Part shown: one piece after another, positions 55,811-64,000 of the stretch
Numbering within the stretch: the stretch's first letter is position 1
Layout of the letters: each line of letters starts with the position of its first letter
Source of the DNA: Manduca sexta
Taxonomy: Eukaryota > Arthropoda > Insecta > Lepidoptera > Sphingidae
NCBI RefSeq assembly: GCF_014839805.1
Contig: NW_023595253.1
Span: 243,338-307,337 of the forward strand
Length of the DNA: 64,000 bases
Direction: 5' to 3'
Position numbers and translations under genes: made by a program
The notes under the pieces: model-generated
Told to the model about the DNA's origin: nothing
Database searches by the model: none
The model's input: the letters and a program-made list of their open reading frames with translations, nothing else

Positions 55811-56670
55811 TATATTACAAAAAGGATCCAAAATAAATACTGATTTTATAGCTCCTGATACCTTCGGTTAGTTTAACATAGACCCTTCCAATTATCATAT
55901 GACAAAGCCTCAAGCAGCCATTTAATATGAACGCGGTTTAATTTCACGAAGTAATATCGCCTTTTGTATTTGGAATTAAATATATTAAGACTACCCTTCA
56001 TAATAATAAATGCTACTTAATTTATTCATGAAACTAATGACTGGTTTGTTATTAAGTCCTGACTAGTAGAGGTTATGACACGTGTTTTAAGTATAATGTA
56101 TGTTTTGTTTCTTGTTTTCTAAACAATTATATTTTATAAACTGTGGGCTCAATAAATACTGTTATGTTACTTTTAAGCTAAAATAACATAATTTAAGAGT
56201 TAAAGAAACAGAAGACATATTAAATAATCTCTGATTTTTATTAAAAAAAAATAATTTCGACAGCGCAGTGGGAAGCAAAACTTAGTTAGAGATTAAAACC
56301 CATGTAATGCAGTACATCTTACGAATATTTTAACCACCGCAAACAATATGCAGCATTCTCTATAGTATGCCCGTCTGAGCTGCTTTTAAAGATAATTTTT
56401 TATATATTTTTTATTCGCTTCACCCCTTTTGTGGTCGCTGCGAGTGCATCCGCTACGTGATTCAATAAAATTTCCCAAGATATAAAATGCTATTGAAATC
56501 TGCGGTGTTCTGCACTAGGATTTAATGCGCACATTTCTCGCTGTAGTTATACAATTATTATTTTGTGAATAACTTCTTAACTATGTATGTCTTAAAAACT
56601 TAGGTAGGCTCCAATTACATTCATAGAGTCTGAAAAATATTGATAATAAATTATATTTAAGTTATATAAG
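55811..56670. other. No recognisable feature
   Basis: AT-rich sequence. Confidence 0.5.
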
Positions 56671-56920
56671 CTGGTGGTAGGATATATTTTATATCTCTCT
56701 GGATAACGTCCACCATACACAAGGTGTTAAAAGCCGCAATAATGGGCCACGTAGGTGTGACGCCTTCTGGGATCAGCCTGTGCATATCCGGTGCCAACAG
56801 GCCGGCATAATTGTATCAACTGTCAAGTGGTAATCATCTCTTATCAGTGGACATTCTATTCGACCACACTCCATTTAGTATTAGGTGCAGTGACGTCACT
56901 TTGCCGTGGATTTATAAAAA
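56671..56920 (+). mobile_element. Family A retroelement, full-length copy (A14)
   Basis: Starts CTGGTGGTAGGATATATTTT with the GATATA/TATATC palindrome. It continues 'AACAGGCCGGCATAATTGTA', degraded stem arms, 'TTAGGTGCAGTGACGTCACT', TTGCCGTGG and an A-rich tail. Confidence 0.85.
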
Positions 56921-58345
56921 TACATACAAGATGGTATTTTATGCCAATTATACATGTTAGTCGAGCTTAAGCCAACCCGAGCGTAGACAAATTGATGCAA
57001 AGTAAAGTCTAGACGTTCAGCAAGTTCGAAGAAAAGCGACCAATATAGACGGACTTTGTAGAGCTGCCTACACGATCTGCACTATCAGTTTTTATTATGT
57101 ACTAGTTTTTGCACTTGACTTCTCCCGCGAGACAAGGCTCACCTGCTATAAAAGTCTATGAACGCCAGCGCCATTCATTAAAAAATATTTATATATAATT
57201 TTTTTACTATGGGAGCAAGTTACGAGGATAAAAAGTAGCCTCTGCGTGAATCCAAGGCTTGGTATACTCATGTGCAAAATGTTACTTAAATTTGTTCAAT
57301 CCATTTACGCATATTCTATAAACATTTAGCGCCAAAAAGTTTTAAATAGAATATAAGTAAAATCACAACCAAAACGTCAATATTATCGTCAGTAACCTAT
57401 TTTTTCACTTGAACAAAAAATATTTTACTTACTTGACTAATAATTTTTATTCACATCCAGGTTTAAACTTAGACTCGACTTCTTATATTATGAGTTCCGC
57501 TCCGTACATTATCGCACGCTGTCAATGTTGAAACCATACTAAAGTCAGGTGTATGGCTTGCAGTACAGTTGATGATGTGTTGAGATGTTTTCTACACATC
57601 TTGCCATCTGCCTTTTTTATCTTTATTTAAGGAGCTTCGATTTATCATTACAATGTCAACCCATACTTCCACTTTCATAGGCGTTTACTCAATTTTCATG
57701 ATTTTTTTAAATAACACCCTTGCTCTTTCTGACGCAGGACATTCGGACAACTAGGCTACCGAAAAAGAACTATTGCAAAGCAAGACAACTATTGTGTCTA
57801 TACTATGTTATTGGCCTTCATTTGGCAATGCTTGATTAACGTGAATTGCTAACTTTATACGCAAGAGGTTATGTTACCTATATTATAACTGCCTCGACAA
57901 TAGGGGACCGGCCTAAGCTTGATTTTGTATATTATTCTATATGTAATGGTTAATAATACGAAAATGAAGCACTCCTGCGAAAACTGCATACAAATTGGTT
58001 AAAAAATGAGCGAGTATTTGATATTTAAAATATTTTAATGTGCAGAAGTGGGCGCGATGTGGGGATATCGCTTCATCTCTTTTTTTCGCACGCGTCGTAA
58101 TTCCCGATGACGTCACATGTGGGTATTTCGTCTCTTTTCTGTTTCTTGTTAATTACCCCTCCCGCTGAAATTCAAAGACTTGTAACTTGTTGATTTTTTA
58201 CCGGATTTTAATAATTCCTTCTGTGTTATAATTATATTATGTAAATATTTGATAATAGTAAAAAACAAAAATGAGTCCGGTACCCTATTGCTATCGCCAA
58301 GCAATACTAAGTTGTGTTCCATTTTAGAAGACATCGTCACTTTAA
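56921..58345. other. No gene recognised
   Basis: AT-rich. The 58030-58180 segment ('TGACGTCACATGTGGGTATT') resembles a dispersed lepidopteran repeat I recall, but it has no second copy here. The minus frame at 58149-58385 is unremarkable. Confidence 0.4.
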
Positions 58346-58500
58346 TTATAATGTCAGCCCTGTATACTGTCCCGCTGCTGGGCATCCTCTACTACTGAGA
58401 GGGTTAAGGCCTCAGTCCACCAAGCAGTTCTAGTGCGGGTTAGTAGACTTCACATACCTTCGAAATTATTATGGAGAACGTAACGTCTCTTTAATTACAT
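58346..58500 (-). mobile_element. SINE family C 3' half (C7)
   Basis: Tail 'AATGTCAGCCCTGTATACTG', then 'CTACTACTGAGAGGGTTAAG' and 'GACTTCACATACCTTCGAAA'. The head is missing. Confidence 0.7.
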
Positions 58501-59317
58501 TTAATTACATGCATAGTGAGGCTTCTAGTCTTTTGAGAGATGTTACTATTGTTAAAGTCAAGCAAGCATTCATCAGTCTAGCATTTTACTTAGTTTATGT
58601 TATTTTGTTATTCAGCTTTATACAAGGTAATTTTGACATTGTTTTACTAAATGAAACCACGTATTTATCTTTTTAAAGTAAAACTTTTTTCGGTTGAAAC
58701 CGCGAGCAATTTGTTATGGAAATGTTTGAGGTCTGATGTTCTGCAACCGAGGCGTAGTTGGGATGGGTCGTTAACATTCAATAAAGAGTATTGTCACTTT
58801 ATTTTTCATAACCTGGTATGTTCCGCAGCGGTAGATACTGTAATCCAAAACATAAATTATGATAATCACTCCAATTAATGCGGATGTCAAAATAAATACG
58901 AAGGTTCAACCATTGCGTATATCCGCGACATCCCTAATCTGTTCATTAATTATTTTAGCAAAAAATAAACCTGTGTGACGTGGGTAATAAATAAAATGGG
59001 TCAAAAAACAATATTTGATATTTTTCACATCAAATTCAATCATATCTTGTATCCAAAGCCCTTCATTGGATTAAAAATTATTAAGTAAACTCTAAACTTT
59101 GCCAACTTCTGCGAAAATGCTTGAACTCAACAACAATCTTGCGCCTAATTTGGTTAAGCCCCGTCAAAATGCTATATCTATAATACATATTGGCAAGTTC
59201 TAACTCGGTAATTACAATAACGGCTATCGTCTTATGGATATCGAGTAACTGTCGCTTTCACAGTATATTCTGGTTAGCTTGTCACTGCCAAGAAGAGTGC
59301 CTACTGTTATAATATGG
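58501..59317. other. Mostly unrecognised; family S fragment at 58620-58680
   Basis: 'ACAAGGTAATTTTGACATTG' with TTTTACTAAATGAAACCACG matches 45.8 kb. The rest, including the frame 58651-58878, shows no motif. Confidence 0.4.
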
Positions 59318-59606
59318 AACGAATCCCTTCTAGCCGAATTTTGGCCATGGCGACTAATCTCAACTGAGAAACAAGCAGATACGAAGGAGATATTACTAAT
59401 AGTGCTCAAGTGCGAGCGGAAAACACAGGCGCACTCTTTGTTTCTTCGTTCTCATAACCCGGTGAGACGGTAATTCGACATGACTGGAGAGGAATCAGGC
59501 GCAAGATCAACGGCTTTATGTGTTTTTAGATGCATGGGGGTATCACACCGCCAACATCCTAAGTCCGAGTTGCAACTGAGTCAGTTTTAAGATGGAATAA
59601 TCTTTA
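59318..59606 (-). mobile_element. Family I SINE-like body, longest copy (I4)
   Basis: Contains in order 'TCCCTTCTAGCCGAATTTTG', 'GGCCATGGCGACTAATCTCA', 'GGTGAGACGGTAATTCGACA', TGACTGGAGAGGAATCAGG, 'GGCTTTATGTGTTTTTAGAT', 'GGGGGTATCACACCGCC' and 'GTCCGAGTTGCAACTGAG'. It serves as the family I reference here. A tRNA-like head is not visible. Confidence 0.6.
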
Positions 59607-59627
59607 GAAAAGTTAAAGGTGTGTGCA

Positions 59628-59800
59628 GTGGCGGCCCTAAACGATGTGAGACCCCGGGTGGAGCAAAACACAGTTCCCCGGTTTGAACAGTTTCCTCGGT
59701 AAGATCGTAAAAAAGGACCTCCTATGTACCGCGCGAGGCCCTTGTAAATGCGAGGACCCGGGCGATTGCCCGATATGCCTCCCTCAAAGGCCGTCTCTGA
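59628..59800. repeat. GC-rich dispersed repeat, unclassified
   Basis: Starts 'GCAGTGGCGGCCCTAAACGA' and includes 'CGAGGACCCGGGCGATTGCC'. Much GC-richer than its surroundings. I recall similar CAGTGGCG-starting repeats in Lepidoptera. Only one copy is here, so the class is open. The 64-codon frame 59683-59877 crosses it. Confidence 0.4.
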
Positions 59801-61363
59801 GTGCGTGCGCTTGGTTTTTGAACCTGCGGTTATTCGTTCCCACAGTTTCTCACCTATTGTTAATTCTCATAAAGTAAATAAATATGGCGAATAATGGCGA
59901 ATATAGTATAAAAACTGCTTGCTTGCATATTGTATTTAAAGATATTTCACTAGCTCACTATTACAAGGTTCATTGTTATATTTGATGTGCTAATTGAATT
60001 TTATATATCACATACTTCTAAGTCTTTTTCAGTAAAATCCAATGATCCTGAAAGATAAATAAAACGGAACCATGAATTATTGTCTTTTCTAATTTTCATC
60101 GGCATGACAAATTTTAATCACTTTTTTGGAACATGTAAATTTAAATAGTTCGTTGTAATAGTGAGCTACTGATTATCTGTTCCCAATGACATATCACATG
60201 TGGAAAATCACACGCGAAATTATTGTTCGTACAATCTCATCCACCCTCTTCAGCTTGAATAAATATTATAACAGGATGAATAAAACTACATAGATTGTTT
60301 TAACCACAAAAATAACATAAATCTCTATAAAAAAGCATGATTACTTTTTTTAATTCGTACCCAAAGCGACCAAAACCTATCCAAAACGGTTAGAACCTAA
60401 GGCATTACTTTAGAAAAGGCATTATTTATTTATATTAAGATATTATTTTCCTTGAATATTATATTTCGTATCAGAATAAGGCCGCAGACCGTCCGGTGCC
60501 GATGCCAAATTGGAAATAAGTGCGTAATCACCATGGAGTTGCCATCAAAAGTAAACCGAGACCAACTAGATTGTGTTAAACAAAATATAACGTCTTTATT
60601 GATTCGCATGATAAATTTCTTGTTTGATGTATTTCGTGTTTGTATAAGGTTAGTTAGGGTCATTTTTGGTTAAATGATTTTTAATCTTATTTCAGTAATT
60701 TTAGTGGTCGTAATTCTTTGTTATTTTTATGTAGGTATTAATGACGTTAAGTTATTAAAATACGGCTTTAAATATATATTTTTTGTGGTACATAGTTATC
60801 TAAGTTATGTTAGACCTTTACTCGTTGAAGGATCCATATTAATATATAATAAATTTAGAAAATTAAATTTGAATTAGTTTATTATTTAGAAAGGTATACA
60901 AATTTAAATTCTATTATGCGATGCGATCGCTGTTTTACGAAAATATTAATAAGGTCCTCCGATCTTGGGCGTGTAACGCGAAACCGATTAAGCTTTTTGT
61001 TAGGTTGAAACATGTTTAATAAGTTTGGTCAGGATAGTCACTTAAAAATAAGGTCACTGGTCAAGGTCGGGAGGGGGTCTGGAGATAGGGGGGTGTGTGT
61101 GCCCGTTACACTGCATCCCCTAGGCAGCAATGTGCCTGCTTTTATCTCATTTACTGTGGTATAAATAATAGGATTTATAATAGTAATAGTACTATTATAG
61201 AAATGTAGAAATAATATGGATTAGTGTTTATTAAAATTGATCCTTTAGAGATCTCATTTCGGGCAAATCATCTTAGGAAACCCTACACTAATTGTTACAC
61301 AGTCTGGGAGTCGAACTGCTACCTTCTCAAATTATAGCCTATTTAAAATGTAATGTAATGTAA
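59801..61363. other. No gene established; in-frame ORF pair at 60452-60877
   Basis: Codons 60452-60673 and 60674-60877 are in the same frame, divided by a single TAA followed at once by ATG. An internal ATG at 60533 has a strong start context (ATCACCATGG). The second part is hydrophobic (ISVILVVVILCYFYV). No homology is recognised, and AT-rich DNA can give this by chance. Confidence 0.2.
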
Positions 61364-61686
61364 GCGGCGATAGCCTAGTTGGGTGTGGAACGGACTGCCA
61401 AGACGAATGTCCGCAGATTCAAATCCCAAGGGCACACACCTCTGACTTTTCTAAAAAATCATGTGTGTATTCTTTGTGAATTTATCGTTCGCTTTAACGG
61501 TGAAGAAAAACATCGTGAGGAAACCTGCACATCTGAGACGATTCTCTATAGGAATTTCGAAGGTGTGTGAAGTCTACCAATCCGCACTAGGCCAGCGTGG
61601 TGGACTAAGGCCTAATCCCTCTCAATAGTAGAGGAGGCTCGTGTTCAGCAGTGGGCAAGTACAGGGCTGATATTATTATATTATTA
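61364..61686 (+). mobile_element. tRNA-derived SINE family C, full-length copy (C8)
   Basis: A box TAGCCTAGTTGG at 61371-61382, B-box-like GATTCAAATCC about 35 bases later, complete body and 'GAGGCTCGTGTTCAGCAGTG' end with GCTGATATTATTATA tail. A possible short duplication (AATGTAA) flanks it but is ambiguous because the left side is itself a TAATG repeat. The 63-codon ORF inside is not a gene. Confidence 0.88.
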
Positions 61687-61811
61687 TAAAATGTAATACC
61701 ATCATTCTTACTAGACGTAGGATTATTATTCGATTTTTAACTAAATAAAAAGTCTATAATTAATATATTTTACGTGACATACTTCGTTATAGACTAAGCA
61801 ATAATTGCTTT

Positions 61812-62583
61812 TTTTCTCAGTGCTCGACAAAGTGGCTTCACTGTACTTGATATTAAGCAAGATGAACCCCAAGGAAAATGCCGACCGACAAAAAATAAAG
61901 GCATGCTCGGACGGTCGGCACAATCATGCCGGCCTGTTTGACTTCCTTCACGCTCCGCTTGAAGGAACCCAAGTTATAGGAAAGAGGGAAGACGTATGCT
62001 GGCAAACCGTTCCACTGTCTGATGATGCGGCACAGATATGAGTTCCCGAACCATTTGGTTACCAAGATGGAAGGTACCACCAACCTGTGATTCCGTAAGC
62101 CAGCACGCATGGTTATGAAAAGGGGAGGTGAGGATAAGATTGAATAATTCTTCGGAGCACTCACCATTATACAGACTATAGACAACACTGACTGAGTCAA
62201 TATCCCACCTCAACTGTAGTGGTTCTAAATTATTTGTGACGTATGCATCATTTACAATACGGATAACCCGTCGCTGTAATCCGTCCAAGGTATTGTGCGG
62301 CACCATCTCAGAGGTAATGGTGAAGGAAAATATCGTAAGGAAACCTGCACACTGTGTGAAGTCTACCAATCCGCACTAGGCCAGCGTGGTGGACTAAGGC
62401 CTAATCCCTCTCAGTAGTAGAGGAGGCCCATGCCCAACAGTGGGACAGTGTATAATACTGGGCTGATATTATTATTATTTATTATTATCTCAGAGGTGCG
62501 AGCAGTAATCCATACCTCATCGAACTTGCGCGTTATATAAACGGCAAAGCTGATCGTATGTCAAATACCTCCGCACCTAGTTA
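61812..62583 (-). pseudogene. LINE reverse-transcriptase C-terminal region and 3' end (A15; Jockey/CR1-like), disrupted
   Basis: On the minus strand the coding trace runs from RRYLTYDQLCRLYNAQVR (about 62575-62525) through GMDYCSHL, then after the SINE C9 insertion NTLDGLQRRVIRIVND, NNLEPLQLRWDIDSVSVVY, YNGECSEELFNLI and RIIRQWNGLPAYVFP to YNLGSFKRSVKEVKQAG. These are the C-terminal motifs of Jockey/CR1-type LINE polyproteins after the polymerase palm. It is damaged by stops (TGA for W in SHLW), frameshifts and 5' truncation. The 3' end 'GTACAGTGAAGCCACTTTG' matches family A ends. It is the likely autonomous relative whose tail family A shares. Confidence 0.8.
62316..62486 (+). mobile_element. 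SINE family C, 5'-truncated insertion with 11-bp duplication (C9)
   Basis: Flanked by ATCTCAGAGGT at 62305-62315 and 62487-62497. It begins at 'AATGGTGAAGGAAAATATCG', lacks the tRNA head, has a small internal deletion after CCTGCACA, and ends in 'GGGCTGATATTATTATTATT'. It is inserted into the LINE remnant, so it is younger than that copy. Confidence 0.88.
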
Positions 62584-62611
62584 AGATTACTAACTATTGT
62601 TGCACTCTTGT

Positions 62612-62730
62612 ATGCGTGAGTTCGTCTGTATCACGTCTATTTCTGACGCCAAACAACGATGTAATAAGCATTGTTAAAATCCGTTTTGCTAGACTTTGTA
62701 GCCAGCATAATACTGGATAATACACCTAAC
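62612..62730 (+). mobile_element. Family B fragment (B4)
   Basis: 'CACGTCTATTTCTGACGCCA' with AACAACGATGTAA and 'GACTTTGTAGCCAGCATAAT' with ACTGGATAATA match B2. It lacks both ends. Confidence 0.6.
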
Positions 62731-62734
62731 ATTT

Positions 62735-63120
62735 ACTCAGGTCCATATTCACAAACGTTTCTTAGGTAAGTACGGAGCAATGTTGTGCTAAAAAGTCTGT
62801 TTCTCAGTGCTCTCGCTATGATAGCCTCAGCAGTGCGTGGGCGCAGGGGCGCTGTAATTGGCTCATATTGAGATGCAACTAAACGTCAGTTGGCTATCAG
62901 ATAAACAAAAGCTAAATAGAGGGAAAGAAAACTATGGAATTCTCGACACTAGGCCTTTGGTTGCACTGAGTGTCTGCATAGTACTGTTTGTGAATTCAAT
63001 GTTAATGTGACCTTTGTAATTTAAAGTTCTATTGTCTTTATAGTATTGTTTATGAATGCGGGTGTCAGTTTGCAACAAGCTTAATGTGACCTTTGTAATT
63101 TAAAGTTCTATGTAGTCTCG
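62735..63120. repeat. Unclassified repeat-like segment with an approximately 80-bp imperfect duplication
   Basis: 'CTTTGTAATTTAAAGTTCTA' preceded by AATGTGAC occurs at 63004 and 63083, each preceded by TAGTA(C/T)TGTTT(G/A)TGAAT at a similar distance. The preceding part ('CATATTCACAAACGTTTCTT') resembles a common dispersed lepidopteran sequence. Confidence 0.5.
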
Positions 63121-63627
63121 CTTCGTTTTATGAGCAGTTTGTAGTAGATTTACAAAGCGAGCGACGTGCTCGGCTCGTCTTCATATTTTATAAATAAACG
63201 CCTTAACTTCAAGAACATAAAACAGCTCTCAAAAAATTACGTTATCAAACTTTGCCAAACGAAATCCAGGAGTCGTGAAGGCGTCTGGTTTTCGTCTGAT
63301 GCCGATAACACCGCGTTAATTGTATTTCGTCAATACTTTGCCAATTTTATATTAAGTTTGAGTTTCGTCTAGTGACTGTAACTTTAACGTCGAAGGTCAG
63401 TTTCGAAAATAGAATTAAAGTAAGTTCCTTTACCTTTTGAAAGAAGCGTTAGGTGTTGGGATGATAAGTTTTCGAAGATTTTTGTTGGATAATTATTTAA
63501 GAGATATTTTGAAACCATGATTGATTTTATATGGATATAGTACTATATGGTCTGTGAATCGTAAGGTCATGATGGTATCGAACGGTATGAGATATCTTTT
63601 TGTTGATATAAGTTAATTTATCTGGAC
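63121..63627. other. No recognisable feature
   Basis: The 68-codon frame at 63166-63372 has no known motif or repeat match. Confidence 0.4.
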
Positions 63628-63686
63628 ATCATCGTGCTTACCATGAGGTGCTAAGCAGTCACGTTGCCATGCCAGGATTAAAAAAG
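63628..63686 (+). mobile_element. Family A terminal fragment (A16)
   Basis: 'CGTGCTTACCATGAGGTGCT' and AAGCAGTCACGTTGCCATGCC with an A-rich end match the last 50 bases of family A. Confidence 0.5.
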
Positions 63687-63731
63687 AAGATAAAAGTGAG
63701 GAACGTTGCAGGCAGGTGATGTACTGCAGCC

Positions 63732-63952
63732 GTCTCTAATGCGCCGAAGATGGTTTTCGCGGAGTTTTAGCTGGTATGCCGTGCTTAGGGAGTATATAGC
63801 GTTAGAGATTCGAGCGGCGGTGGCCCTACATTAATCATCTCTCAAAACGGTTCAAGGTCGGTTCAAGGTAACCGCTCAGTCACCTTCCATGAAGGCTGGA
63901 CGGTAGTAATAAGACACTTTCTTCGCGAAACCAAAAAAGAAAAAGACTGGTG
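63732..63952 (+). mobile_element. Family J repeat copy (J2)
   Basis: 'CTAATGCGCCGAAGATGGTT', 'CGCGGAGTTTTAGCTGGTAT', 'GTATATAGCGTTAGAGATTC', 'GGTAGTAATAAGACACTTTC' and an A-rich 'CCAAAAAAGAAAAAGACTGG' end match J1 at 1820-2015. Confidence 0.65.
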
Positions 63953-64000
63953 TAAAGTTAGTGGCAACGAAAACAAAGTCAAATCGTTTCTGCAACTTGC

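Noticed and set aside
60646..60695. Possible mini-intron (AAG|GTTAGT ... TTTCAG)
   Set aside because: It would be only about 47 bp, shorter than usual insect introns, and joining does not keep a reading frame open.
61364..61450. Possible tRNA gene (A and B boxes)
   Set aside because: The boxes belong to SINE C; the segment lacks an acceptor stem pairing and is repeated as a SINE head in several places.
1820..63952. Family J at both ends of the window as evidence of a large segmental duplication
   Set aside because: The similarity stops at the repeat boundaries, so two independent insertions explain it.

Overview
This window looks like AT-rich nuclear DNA from a moth or butterfly (Lepidoptera). 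The evidence is the repeat content. It has tRNA-headed SINEs, LINE 3' ends carrying the 'TACCATCAGGTG' type terminal motif, RTE-type LINE ends with (GAT)n tails, Helitron-like ends of the form 'GCGAAGC..GCTAGT', and one maT-type mariner. I recall all of these as common lepidopteran repeat types, but I could not run a search. No host protein-coding gene, rRNA or functional tRNA was recognised in 64 kb. Nearly all short ORFs are chance or lie inside repeats. The window is best read as an intergenic region or part of a very large intron.

Layout. 1-11.7 kb: repeat remnants (families A, B, J and I, Helitron-like pieces) and an RTE LINE end at 10.8-11.0 kb. 11.7-20.6 kb: Helitron-like DNA, a full tRNA-SINE (C1), a near-perfect 31-bp inverted repeat, a LINE tail at 16.5 kb, a mosaic SINE with an expanded (CA)n tail at 17.2 kb, and abutting A and B elements at 20.1-20.6 kb. 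20.6-31 kb: MITE-like elements and a resolvable nest at 27.3-28.3 kb, where a 680-bp hAT-like element (8-bp duplication) sits inside a polyadenylated retroelement (about 11-bp duplication). 31-42 kb: a minisatellite plus hairpin, SINEs, and a second nest at 33.9-35.3 kb. 42-54 kb: Helitron-like pieces, a stem-bearing minisatellite, and the only almost complete autonomous element, a 1306-bp maT (DD37D) mariner at 50.4-51.7 kb. 54-64 kb: more SINE and LINE copies, including a LINE reverse-transcriptase C-terminus at 61.8-62.6 kb that is itself interrupted by a SINE.

How the pieces relate. Two SINE-LINE partnerships can be read from the sequence. Family A elements have their own roughly 130-150-bp head and a tail that matches the 3' end of the LINE at 61.8-62.6 kb. 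That tail includes a stem-loop whose arms differ by compensatory changes. SINE C ends in a segment that resembles the last codons and tail of the RTE LINE copies. Families A and B also share a head that can fold into a two-tier hairpin although its loop sequences differ.

Limits: boundaries of old repeats are accurate to perhaps 10-30 bases, and family assignments rest on motif recognition and comparison within the window. I found no convincing new gene system. The most interesting material is retroelement structure and partnership.
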